DNA of 37,493 bases from a virus. Under the pieces are notes generated by a model, which searched no databases, was not told the DNA's origin, and saw only the letters and a program-made list of their open reading frames with translations. Positions 13,824 through 20,438 of this stretch are shown here, piece by piece; the first letter of the stretch is position 1, and the number at the start of each line of letters is the position of its first letter. The stretch lies in the IMG/VR virus record IMGVR_UViG_3300018476_000025, positions 1 through 37,493 of that record. One strand, written 5' to 3'. Position numbers and translations under genes: made by a program.

Positions 13824-14306
13824 TCAGTCGATGACGAGAGGCTTGAATGCAACCAGATCAATCGGGACTGCGTAGACCTGCTCCTCCCGCTTGGTTAGAG
13901 GATTGAAGAACCGCGTCTCGTACCAAGACGGTCGGGTGTCCGCCATCACGATCCCCATATGCGTGGTCTCCTTGCACAACTGCACTGCCGCGTAGAGATC
14001 GGTCGCACGATTGAGCGGCTCGATGTTGCCGACGAAGAAGTGCGGATGAGGAAAGTCGCGGCGGCATGTGAAGCTGGTGCGCTCCCAATGCCTGCACTCG
14101 AACCGCCGACGCTCGCCGCCGATGTGAACGAACAGGTCGCCCCTATCAACGTGAGACTCAATCTCGGACACGTCGCTCGCATACGTCATCGCAGGAATCT
14201 CGATGTCGTATCCGCGCCTGTGCATGTGCAGTCCGATCAGGAAGACCGGCGACGATGACGCGCGCATCCTCGCCCTGATCCCGGCTTGAGGTGAGTTCAC
14301 AGTCAT
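13824..14306 (-). CDS. Hypothetical protein, 160 aa
   Basis: ATG at 14306 overlaps the preceding stop (ATGA). It begins MTVNSPQAGIRARMRASSSP, then a hydrophobic strand (VFLIGLHMHRRGYDIEIPAM), a Cys/His/Arg-rich centre (GERRRFECRHWERTSFTCRR) and a compact end rich in Pro and aromatics (PSWYETRFFNPLTKREEQVY). The Cys pair could bind metal. Family not recognised. It precedes the two hairpins and the PEP-CTERM gene. Confidence 0.7.
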   Translation of the reverse strand: MTVNSPQAGIRARMRASSSPVFLIGLHMHRRGYDIEIPAMTYASDVSEIESHVDRGDLFVHIGGERRRFECRHWERTSFTCRRDFPHPHFFVGNIEPLNRATDLYAAVQLCKETTHMGIVMADTRPSWYETRFFNPLTKREEQVYAVPIDLVAFKPLVID

Positions 14307-14902
14307 CCAAGCTCCGCCCGTCTTCGATCCTTCGCCGCCTTCTTCGCCGCTGGCATCTCCTCTCGCACCCAGCGAAGATGACGCTGCAGTATACGCTCGA
14401 CCTCGACGTCGTCGGCGAGTATCGCATCCAGTTCTTCGAGCGGACGATACGGCGGCGGGTTGTACCAGCACTGCGAGTTCATGTTCCAAAGCTGCTTGCC
14501 GAGATCGGTGTCCCCATCACCATCCTCATCAAGGTGCATGCCTTCGTGGCCCCAGAGCCAGCCCAGCAATAGCGTGCTGTGATCTGGATACACCCACCCG
14601 AACACGTTCGGCAGATAGCGCTTGTCATCGAGACGCATGCCCATGTCCTTGCCCGGCGGACGCGAGCGCACTTCGATGATCTTGCCGACGTCAACGCCGT
14701 CGGTATCACCGACAGCCTCACGCCACTTCTGCCTGAAGCGCTTGCCACCGGCACACTCTGCAACGCACCCATTGATATTCCACTCTGGCGTGGACTTCGA
14801 GTGCGCGCCCCTGTTGATGAGGCCTCGCTCGTCAGCCCACGTGAAGCGCGCCAGCCCGACACGCTTCGCCCTCTCCAGCCACGATGGATCGAGCGTGATC
14901 AC
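14303..14902 (-). CDS. Hypothetical protein, 199 aa (GTG start)
   Basis: I place the start at GTG 14902 because it forms a GTGA overlap with the stop of the 76-aa gene at 14899, the junction used throughout this genome. The frame stays open further upstream (to 15331), discussed separately. The protein begins ITLDPSWLERAKRVGLARFT and is rich in Trp and charged residues. It contains two Cys-bearing patches (NGCVAECAGGKRFRQKWREAVG) and a DEDGDGDTDLG acidic loop resembling an EF-hand-like calcium site, in GHEGMHLDEDGDGDTDLGKQ. It ends with a basic helix. Function unknown. Confidence 0.6.
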   Translation of the reverse strand: MITLDPSWLERAKRVGLARFTWADERGLINRGAHSKSTPEWNINGCVAECAGGKRFRQKWREAVGDTDGVDVGKIIEVRSRPPGKDMGMRLDDKRYLPNVFGWVYPDHSTLLLGWLWGHEGMHLDEDGDGDTDLGKQLWNMNSQCWYNPPPYRPLEELDAILADDVEVERILQRHLRWVREEMPAAKKAAKDRRRAELG

Positions 14903-15331
14903 CTGCCCCGGCCTGACGATCTTCGCGGCTTCACGCTGGCTGCGGGCTTCTTCGGCTTCACAGCGCTGAGAGGGCTGCGCGTCACCTTGTCGATCAGCTT
15001 CTTGGCGCGCGTCGTGCGAGCCTCGCGGTCCGACAAGGCCGCTTTCTCCGCGCGAGCCTCGCGCATCTCGCGAAGCTGTTGCTCGCGCGGCCCCATTCCT
15101 TTCTTGTCGCTTGGCTTCTTGCTTTGCATCTTCGTCTGCGCTCCTCTGATAATACTCGACGCACCATGCATCGATGTCTGGCTGGTCCCAGCCGTGCTGC
15201 TTCATCTGCCCCCAGAACTGCTCCTTGGTGAGGTTGTTCACGCCGAACTGGTAGAGCAAGTAATTCATCGTCTCGTACTTCTTCTCCGCATCCTTGGCCT
15301 TCTTGCGCGGATCGGCCCACTTCACGCTCAC
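14303..15331 (-). CDS. Open frame whose N-terminal part is a separate gene; possible 342-aa fusion
   Basis: GTG at 15331 overlaps the previous stop (GTGA). The first ~75 residues look like a real small protein (SVKWADPRKKAKDAEKKYET, MNYLLYQFGV, then TKEQFWGQMKQHGWDQPDID). After that the frame runs with no stop through the overprinted 76-aa gene as a low-complexity Arg/Glu/Gly linker, and then, in frame, into the 199-aa gene ending at 14303. Either this is one 342-aa protein with a disordered linker, or the N-terminal gene lost its stop through an indel or substitution. The composition of the linker favours the second. Confidence 0.5.
   Translation of the reverse strand: MSVKWADPRKKAKDAEKKYETMNYLLYQFGVNNLTKEQFWGQMKQHGWDQPDIDAWCVEYYQRSADEDAKQEAKRQERNGAARATASRDARGSRGESGLVGPRGSHDARQEADRQGDAQPSQRCEAEEARSQREAAKIVRPGQVITLDPSWLERAKRVGLARFTWADERGLINRGAHSKSTPEWNINGCVAECAGGKRFRQKWREAVGDTDGVDVGKIIEVRSRPPGKDMGMRLDDKRYLPNVFGWVYPDHSTLLLGWLWGHEGMHLDEDGDGDTDLGKQLWNMNSQCWYNPPPYRPLEELDAILADDVEVERILQRHLRWVREEMPAAKKAAKDRRRAELG
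14899..15129 (-). CDS. Lys/Arg-rich coiled-coil protein, 76 aa, overprinted
   Basis: This gene lies out of frame within the long open frame 14303-15331. By hand count about 80% of its codons end in G or C, against about 55% for the long frame over the same bases, so this is the likelier coding frame. It starts MQSKKPSDKKGMGPREQQLR, with GGAG about ten bases upstream, has a helix (EMREARAEKAALSDREA) and a basic C-terminus, and ends in a GTGA overlap with the next gene. Probably a small nucleic-acid-associated protein; function unknown. Confidence 0.6.
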   Translation of the reverse strand: MQSKKPSDKKGMGPREQQLREMREARAEKAALSDREARTTRAKKLIDKVTRSPLSAVKPKKPAASVKPRRSSGRGR

Positions 15332-16230
15332 AGCGGCGGGCTCGCCGCGTCGCGATAGCCTCTCGTGCCGTCGTTGTTGTTGCCGCCCGGCCAGTCATAG
15401 CCGTTGGCTTCCAGCCACAGCCGCAAGCCACGGCGCAGCAAGTCCTGCATGGTGATCTTGTTGTCGAACGCAGCCTGACGCATAGCCGCGTGCACATCCT
15501 CTTTGATCAGGAAGACCACCTGCTTCATGTTGGCGCGATCCTTGCGCTCCAGCGTGACGCCGACATCGTCCATCGCTGACTGCGCTGCGGCGTCCAACTC
15601 GCGCTCGTGCTTGCGCTGCATCGCGTCCACCTTCATCGCCGCCGATGTGAGCGCGGCCTTCTCCGCAGCTTCCCTCTCCTGCTCCTTCGCCCACCTCTTG
15701 TTGTTGGCGTCGCGCTCCCTTTCAGCTTGCTCCCTCGCCTTCTCTGCGGCTGGCGTGCGCCGCAAGAGATCGACAATGCTGCCGCCGACCTGCTGCTTGA
15801 CGGCGTACTCGAAGTCCTTGTCGGTCACCTCCATCAGCTTCAGGATGTCGCTGATGCGACCGTCGCTCATGTCGGCCACGGTGGGATCGTGAAGGAATGC
15901 TTCCCTGATCCTCTTCACTCTGGACGTTTGCGTCACGTAGCCGCGCGCCTGCCAACTATCGCTGGGCGGAATATCAGACAGGTTTACAGTCGAGAACAGT
16001 TCGGCGATGCGACGCCACGCGCGGAGCCGCACGCGATAGAACATCACCTCAGTCTCGGTGTCCTTGATCTGCTTGTAGTACGCGGCCATCGCCACGGACT
16101 TGTTGATGATGTCGGCGCACTCATCGAACCGATGGCACGCGGCGATGGACACGCACATCTTGTTGTACGCGACCAGATGGCCGTTGACCTTCTGGTTCAG
16201 CACGGTCAGTTGTCGTTGCTTCTTGTTCAT
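15328..16230 (-). CDS. Ribbon-helix-helix protein of the MT-A70-linked type, 300 aa
   Basis: ATG at 16230 has GAGGAGCAACGG upstream. The N-terminal ~90 residues (ADIINKSVAMAAYYKQIKD, EVMFYRVRLRAWRRIAELF) resemble helical proteins that often sit beside adenine methyltransferase genes in phages. The middle is a long Glu/Arg/Ala coiled coil (about residues 160-220). The last 60 residues hold a ribbon-helix-helix-like unit (MKQVVFLIKEDVHAAMRQAA, then TMQDLLRRGLRLWLEA), a DNA-binding fold. It lies 15 bases downstream of the MT-A70 gene. A role as a regulator or a partner of the methylase is inferred from this arrangement. Confidence 0.65.
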   Translation of the reverse strand: MNKKQRQLTVLNQKVNGHLVAYNKMCVSIAACHRFDECADIINKSVAMAAYYKQIKDTETEVMFYRVRLRAWRRIAELFSTVNLSDIPPSDSWQARGYVTQTSRVKRIREAFLHDPTVADMSDGRISDILKLMEVTDKDFEYAVKQQVGGSIVDLLRRTPAAEKAREQAERERDANNKRWAKEQEREAAEKAALTSAAMKVDAMQRKHERELDAAAQSAMDDVGVTLERKDRANMKQVVFLIKEDVHAAMRQAAFDNKITMQDLLRRGLRLWLEANGYDWPGGNNNDGTRGYRDAASPPL

Positions 16231-16244
16231 CCGTTGCTCCTCAC

Positions 16245-16847
16245 TCACTCTTCCGGAAGGTCCGGACCCCACGACGTCCATCCTTCGCGCCGTCGTCGCG
16301 CGTTCAATTCGATCTTCGGCAGGTTCGGGAAGTAGTGCTCGATCAACTCGGCAACGAGTTCAGGCTTCTCGCTGTGCTTGCCGCGCGGCTGCTCGATCAC
16401 GGACTCCCATTGCTCACCGGGAGCGGGACACGGCACGGTGCCGCGCTTGCCCAGCAACAGGTGCTCGTGCCTGAACCTGAACCAGTAGCCGGTGCCGATG
16501 GACGGCTTCACCCACACGGCATTGGTGACGTAGCCGAAGCCCCAGTGCTTCAGCACCTCGATGGCCTGATCGAGCATCGGCGGCGTCGCCCACATGAAGA
16601 GCATGCAGTCCGGTGCCATGATCGACGGCACGTCGCGCGCCTTGATGTTCTCAATCGGTGATGTCGGATAGTGATTGTCGGCGGAGCGATCCATCCCGGT
16701 CTCACGGGACCACGGCTCCCAGCGCCACTCAGGATCGGCGTAGATCACGCCGTACCTCTCTGAAGGCAGCTTCTTGATCTTCTTCGCGAGTTCGCGCTCG
16801 CGCTTCGCTCTCAGTTTCTTCTTGGTCTTTGCCGCATCGTAGAACAT
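16245..16847 (-). CDS. MT-A70 family adenine-specific methyltransferase, 200 aa
   Basis: YGVIYADPEWRWEPWS (residues 32-47) is the catalytic motif IV of MT-A70 enzymes in a DPEW form; most members have DPPW. CMLFMWATPPM (81-91) and HWGFGYVTNAVWVKP follow, typical of this family. Later RGKHSEKPELVAELIEHYFP supplies the SAM-binding end, with KPELVAELIEHYFP closely matching family members. Phage MT-A70 enzymes methylate adenine at N6. The basic N-terminus (KTKKKLRAKRERELAKKIKK) may bind DNA. The start has GGAGCAACCCGCCA upstream. No restriction enzyme gene is nearby, so it is probably an orphan methylase for protection or regulation. Confidence 0.9.
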   Translation of the reverse strand: MFYDAAKTKKKLRAKRERELAKKIKKLPSERYGVIYADPEWRWEPWSRETGMDRSADNHYPTSPIENIKARDVPSIMAPDCMLFMWATPPMLDQAIEVLKHWGFGYVTNAVWVKPSIGTGYWFRFRHEHLLLGKRGTVPCPAPGEQWESVIEQPRGKHSEKPELVAELIEHYFPNLPKIELNARRRREGWTSWGPDLPEE

Positions 16848-16869
16848 TGGCGGGTTGCTCCAGTCGCCA

Positions 16870-17340
16870 TCAGTGCATCGGGCTCGCTTCGACCGTCGCG
16901 GCCTCTGCTTGCTCGACGAGATCGGTCTGCACTTCCTTCGTCTTCTTCGCTCGCTTCGTCTTCGGCTCTGGCTTCTCCGACTTCACGAGCGTCGGCTTCG
17001 GCACATCACCGAACAGCGATAGCTGTCGCTTGTCGCCAGCCGCCTTCGTCAGCTTCTCGGCGAGCTTGCGTTCGTGCATCTCCAGATCGGCGATCCATCC
17101 TTCGATCTTCTTCAGAGCGACGGCGATCTTGATGTGGAGACGACTGGACTTCTGCGGCACGCCGCGTGCGGCGAGCGACTCATAGATGCCGTTCATCGCC
17201 TCACGCTCACGGTGAACGATGACGCGATGAGCGTTGCGAGCTTCATCGACGATCTCAAGGTGCTCGAAGATATCACCGACGAACTTGGTGGCGACCTTGT
17301 CGGTGATCTCGATCTCTGCGGTCTTCGCAGACTTAGCCAT
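16870..17340 (-). CDS. Putative sliding-clamp-binding coiled-coil protein, 156 aa
   Basis: ATG at 17340 has AAAGGAAAGCG upstream; the longer frame overlaps the GcrA-like gene. Two helices (EIVDEARNAHRVIVHREREA and KIAVALKKIEGWIADLEMHE) are followed by KRQLSLFGDV. QLSLF (106-110) is the textbook motif by which proteins dock on the bacterial beta sliding clamp. A Lys-rich disordered tail follows. The helical part weakly recalls GapR/DUF2312 proteins of alphaproteobacteria. Clamp binding is inferred from the motif and from the operon with replication-linked genes. Confidence 0.6.
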   Translation of the reverse strand: MAKSAKTAEIEITDKVATKFVGDIFEHLEIVDEARNAHRVIVHREREAMNGIYESLAARGVPQKSSRLHIKIAVALKKIEGWIADLEMHERKLAEKLTKAAGDKRQLSLFGDVPKPTLVKSEKPEPKTKRAKKTKEVQTDLVEQAEAATVEASPMH

Positions 17341-17815
17341 TCGCTTTCCTTTGCTGTGGAGGGTTGGTGTAAATCCGGAGATGATACGCACAGTAGGGAG
17401 ACAAGCTCCCGCCGAATGCAGTGCGCGGCTTTCCGCAGCACACTTGCAACAGCCACTTCCCGGCACGTGGCTTGTCCAGTATGGCTTTGCAGCCGTGATC
17501 ATTGAGCAGATATTCAACGCCGTCGTTGTCCTGCATTTCCTCTCGTAGTTGATCCATCGTCTTCTTCACAGTTGAAGTCCTGCCCCGTGATGGTCGCACT
17601 ATCCGCGACGGCATCGGTCTCGTCACTCGCGATTGAGTGTTCGGCGCTCGCTTGAATGGGGAGAGCTTCTCCGCCAGCCTGTGCTTCCGCCCGGCTATAG
17701 CGTTGCGCGTGACATCGTACCCTGCCTCGCGCATCTTGTCGGCCACGAACGCGAGCGATCTGCCTTCGTCCCACAGGTTAACGAGCATGCGATCCGTCTC
17801 GTCATTCCAGAGCAT
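17333..17815 (-). CDS. GcrA-like cell-cycle regulator, 160 aa
   Basis: ATG at 17815 has GGGAGCAACG upstream. The N-terminus (LWNDETDRMLVNLWDEGRSL, then TRNAIAGRKHRL at 36-47) follows the GcrA helix-turn-helix pattern, in which W..E....L..LW.EG.S and VTRNAVIGKVHRL are conserved. The C-terminus has a Cys/His set (LQVCCGKPRTAFGGSLSPYCAYHLRIY), as in the GcrA sigma70-contacting domain. GcrA recruits sigma70-RNA polymerase to promoters in a DNA-methylation-dependent way in Caulobacter. A phage copy could redirect host transcription. It lies beside an MT-A70 methylase. The middle is basic and probably disordered. Confidence 0.75.
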   Translation of the reverse strand: MLWNDETDRMLVNLWDEGRSLAFVADKMREAGYDVTRNAIAGRKHRLAEKLSPFKRAPNTQSRVTRPMPSRIVRPSRGRTSTVKKTMDQLREEMQDNDGVEYLLNDHGCKAILDKPRAGKWLLQVCCGKPRTAFGGSLSPYCAYHLRIYTNPPQQRKANG

Positions 17816-17828
17816 CGTTGCTCCCTGC

Positions 17829-18128
17829 TCACCTGCGCTTCTTCGGTCCGAAGATGTCGGGCCTGATCTCTTCGGGTGTCATCTTGATCAGTGGGGAGAG
17901 CTTCATCACGTGATGAGGCGGCACCCGATTCCACGCCGACACGTTCTGATGCGTGACGTCGAGGTGTCGCGCGACCACGGTGGCGAAGCCGGGCTCCGAG
18001 AAGATCAGCTTCATCACGTGATCCCGCTTTGCATCGCGCGGACTCTCTCGGCGCATTATCTCTCCACGTAAGAGTTTCTTTGCGGCGACATGTGCTCGCA
18101 CGGTCGTTGTTTCCTTCTTGGTTACCAT
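17829..18128 (-). CDS. Cro/YdaS-like repressor, 99 aa
   Basis: Residues 50-97 (FATVVARHLDVTHQNVSAWN, VPPHHVMKLSPLIKMTPEEI, RPDIFG) match the YdaS/Cro pattern: an HTH with a W at the end of the recognition helix, then VPxxHVxxLe and LRPDiF. The N-terminal ~40 residues are basic. The predicted transcription start is only a few bases before ATG 18128, so the message would have almost no leader. A palindrome overlapping both divergent promoters lies just upstream and is the likely operator, by analogy with phage immunity regions. Confidence 0.75.
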   Translation of the reverse strand: MVTKKETTTVRAHVAAKKLLRGEIMRRESPRDAKRDHVMKLIFSEPGFATVVARHLDVTHQNVSAWNRVPPHHVMKLSPLIKMTPEEIRPDIFGPKKRR

Positions 18129-18139
18129 ATCCCCTTGTG

Positions 18140-18168
18140 CCCATACAATAAGTTGTTGATTTCATCAA
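18140..18168 (-). promoter_or_regulatory. Minus-strand promoter of repressor operon
   Basis: On the minus strand, TTGATG (18168-18163), a 17-bp spacer and TATGGG (18145-18140) form a good sigma70-type pair. Transcription would start about 18132, within a few bases of ATG 18128, giving a very short leader. Confidence 0.5.
18156..18168. promoter_or_regulatory. Palindromic operator candidate TTGATttcATCAA
   Basis: A perfect 5-3-5 inverted repeat overlaps the -35 boxes of both divergent promoters. A protein bound here would control both directions at once. The adjacent Cro/YdaS-like gene is the obvious candidate; only one copy is visible in the 81-base gap. Confidence 0.5.
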
Positions 18169-18184
18169 GGCTGCAAACTATCTT
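18156..18184 (+). promoter_or_regulatory. Plus-strand promoter of recombination operon
   Basis: TTGATT (18156-18161), a 17-bp spacer and TATCTT (18179-18184). A transcript from here would run through the exonuclease, recT and the following small genes. Its -35 box overlaps that of the divergent repressor promoter. Confidence 0.5.
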
Positions 18185-18209
18185 CGCGATTCCCTGAAGG
18201 AGCAACCCA

Positions 18210-19145
18210 ATGCAAGTTACGAAGTGGTCGGGCAAGCCGATCAGTAAGCCCGGCTGGTACAGCGGGATTCCCATCGAGCGCTATCACTCACCCGGGATGT
18301 GCGACGGTCCTGCGGTGTCGTCGTCGAACCTGCGAACGCTCTGGAGCAAGAGCGAAGCGCACATGTATCACGAGTGGTGCGAGGCACCGGACTATCAGCC
18401 GAAGGAAGCCACGCGAGCGATGATCCTTGGCGCTGCGGCGCATCATCTCTTCCTTGGCGAGGACGGCTTCAACATGAAGTTCGTCGCTCAGCCAGAGAAC
18501 TATCGCGACAGCAAGACGGCGGAGTTGAAGAAGTGGAACGGCAACGCCAACGTCTGCAAGGACTGGCTCGCCGCAGCGGAGGACTCCGGTCGCGTCGTCG
18601 TCAAGCCCGATGAGTTCAAGGCGATCAAGGGAATGGCGGCGTCACTCACGTCGCAGCCGCTGGTGCAGGAAGGTCTGCTTAGCGGACTCGTCGAGTGCTC
18701 CGGCTTCATCAAGGACAAGCCGACTGGTCTCTGGATCAAGGTGCGGCCCGACGTGATCCCGGTCAGCGGTCCCGACTTCGTCGATCTGAAGACCACCAGC
18801 GACGTCACCTCTCACGCTCTGCAATACACGATGCGCAGCTTCGGCTATCATCAGCAAGGCGCGCTGATCTGGGAAGTCTGCGAGGCTCTCGGTCTGCCGT
18901 TCGCCTCGTTCAATCTGATGTTCGTCGAGACCAGTGCGCCGTACTGTGCGCGACGCATTGAACTCGCGGACAAGGACCTTGAGGACGGCAGGCGCATCAA
19001 CCGCGTCGCGCTGAACCGGATCGCCAAGGCGATGACGCTGAAGCACTGGCCCGGACCCAGCGAGAACGACGGTCACCCGCTGCCGTTCTCTCACGATGAG
19101 CGAGCGCGCACCGAAGCAAGGCTGAAGATCGAGGAGAGTGCATGA
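18210..19145 (+). CDS. RecE-like PD-(D/E)XK exonuclease, 311 aa
   Basis: ATG at 18210 follows AAGGAGCAACCCA. The fold is recognisable from GAAAHHLFL (75-82), VECSGFI with E162, KVRPDVIP with D181, FVDLKTTSD giving the D192-x-K194 catalytic signature, and FGYHQQGALIW with the YxxQ motif. This is the DUF3799/exonuclease VIII family, which chews the 5' ends of double-strand breaks to leave single-stranded 3' tails. The recT gene follows after one small gene, forming the standard phage annealing pair. Confidence 0.88.
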   Translation: MQVTKWSGKPISKPGWYSGIPIERYHSPGMCDGPAVSSSNLRTLWSKSEAHMYHEWCEAPDYQPKEATRAMILGAAAHHLFLGEDGFNMKFVAQPENYRDSKTAELKKWNGNANVCKDWLAAAEDSGRVVVKPDEFKAIKGMAASLTSQPLVQEGLLSGLVECSGFIKDKPTGLWIKVRPDVIPVSGPDFVDLKTTSDVTSHALQYTMRSFGYHQQGALIWEVCEALGLPFASFNLMFVETSAPYCARRIELADKDLEDGRRINRVALNRIAKAMTLKHWPGPSENDGHPLPFSHDERARTEARLKIEESA

Positions 19146-19342
19146 GGCTTCCTGAAGGAGTGAAGGCGCACGGCTTCTACATGGCCACGTGCTCCGATCC
19201 GAAGTGCGGACCGCACCTTGTCGCGTTCGACCGCAACGAGGTGCCGATCTGCGACATCGCAATTCCCCTGTCCGGCGTGCCGTCACTGGTGCAGGCGCTT
19301 CAAGACTTCGCCTACGTGCGGGCTGTCGAGAAAGATAAATAG
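19142..19342 (+). CDS. Small hypothetical protein, 66 aa
   Basis: It lies between the exonuclease and recT genes and starts in an ATGA overlap with GAGGAGAGTGC upstream. ATCSDPKCGPHLVAF has a CxxxxC pair, and DIAIPLSGVPSLVQALQDFA is a helix. The constant position between the two recombination genes suggests a small partner, but no function can be read. Confidence 0.7.
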   Translation: MRLPEGVKAHGFYMATCSDPKCGPHLVAFDRNEVPICDIAIPLSGVPSLVQALQDFAYVRAVEKDK

Positions 19343-19351
19343 GAGCAAACA

Positions 19352-20407
19352 ATGGACGTGACTGAGATCGAACGGCGCGTTGATCGCGCAATCGCTGCAC
19401 CCATCGCGGTGAACATGGAGATCGGCGGCGTCGCGCTGCAGAACATGGGCGAGGTGATGGAGTTCGCCAAGCTGATGGCGGTCTCCGGTTCTGCGGTGCC
19501 GAAGTATCTGCGCGGCAATCCCGGTGGCTGTCTCGCGATCTGCTCGCGTGCACTGCGCTGGCAGATGGACCCGTTCGCCGTGGCGGAGAAGTCCTATCAG
19601 GTGGTGAACAAGGGCGAAGAGCGCATCGCCTTCGAGGCTCAGCTTGTGCACGCCGTCATCACGGCACGCGCTCCGCTGAAGACGCGGCTGCGCTACGAGA
19701 TCGGCGAGATCGTCGATGGCGTGTGGCGTGTCGGTGGCTCCGGCGACGAGCGTCGCTGCCGGGTGTGGGGTACGTTCCGTGGCGAGGACTCGCCGCACAG
19801 TTACACCAGCGAGACTCTCGCGAAGCTGCGCGATGCTCGCGGTCGCAATGAGTACGGCAACATCAAGGGATCGCCGCTCTGGGACGCGCAGCCCGAAGTT
19901 CAGCTTGCCTACTCGTCGATCCGCCAGTGGTGCCGACTGCATGCGTCGGAGGTGATGCTTGGCGTGTACACGCCGGACGAACTGGAAGACGGATCGAAGA
20001 TCAAGGACGTGACACCGCCAGCGGTCAGCCCGCTGCAGCAGAGGTTGCGTGATGCAAGGCAGCAAGCCGCTCACGCACAGGACCGTGGCTTCGACGCGGA
20101 GCACATTGCTCGCGAAGTTGCGTTGAGCACGGTCATCGAAGAAGACGCCAATCCCGGCGAACAGGAGACTAAGAATGACGACGATGCAGGAGGTAGCGAT
20201 GCGACTGGAGTTGAAGGAGGGCAAGACCCAGTTGGTGATCGAGGAGACGAGAGTCTTCACGAAGGCGGAAGCGATAGCGCTGTCGATGCAGATCAGAAGG
20301 TGGTCAGCGGGACTGCCGGATCATCAGCCGCGCAAGAAGGCCAAGGGGAAATCTTCCCGCCAGACCGCAAGCCGTCGCCCGGCAAAGGCAAAGGTAGCAA
20401 ACGGTGA
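19352..20407 (+). CDS. RecT-like single-strand annealing protein, 351 aa
   Basis: ATG at 19352 has TAGGAGCAAACA upstream. The core (residues ~25-215) shows RecT-type features: FAKLMAVSGSAVPKYLRGNP, GGCLAICSRALRWQMDPFAV, YQVVNKGEERIAFEAQLVHA, ITARAPLKTRLRY and LGVYTPDEL. It promotes annealing of the single strands made by the neighbouring exonuclease. From about residue 275 on, the sequence turns into an acidic Gly/Asp/Glu tail, which coincides with a second, out-of-frame gene (20199-20438). By codon composition the tail looks less like coding than the overlapping frame, so the original RecT end may lie near residue 275. The stop overlaps the next start as GTGA. Confidence 0.85.
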   Translation: MDVTEIERRVDRAIAAPIAVNMEIGGVALQNMGEVMEFAKLMAVSGSAVPKYLRGNPGGCLAICSRALRWQMDPFAVAEKSYQVVNKGEERIAFEAQLVHAVITARAPLKTRLRYEIGEIVDGVWRVGGSGDERRCRVWGTFRGEDSPHSYTSETLAKLRDARGRNEYGNIKGSPLWDAQPEVQLAYSSIRQWCRLHASEVMLGVYTPDELEDGSKIKDVTPPAVSPLQQRLRDARQQAAHAQDRGFDAEHIAREVALSTVIEEDANPGEQETKNDDDAGGSDATGVEGGQDPVGDRGDESLHEGGSDSAVDADQKVVSGTAGSSAAQEGQGEIFPPDRKPSPGKGKGSKR

Positions 20408-20438
20408 TGCTGCGGCAGCGACAACCGCCGCTGCGTGA
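20199..20438 (+). CDS. Overprinted basic protein, 79 aa
   Basis: The ATG at 20199 has AGGAGG at 20188-20193, an ideal ribosome site; in-frame ATGs at 20175 and 20184 exist. It is out of frame with recT. By hand count about 74% of codons end in G or C over the overlap, against about 50% in the recT frame. The product begins MRLELKEGKTQLVIEETRVF, has a helix (TKAEAIALSMQIRRW) and a Lys/Arg/Ala-rich tail. It could bind DNA or the annealing complex. Its last 35 bases also overlap the next gene. Confidence 0.6.
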   Translation: MRLELKEGKTQLVIEETRVFTKAEAIALSMQIRRWSAGLPDHQPRKKAKGKSSRQTASRRPAKAKVANGDAAAATTAAA

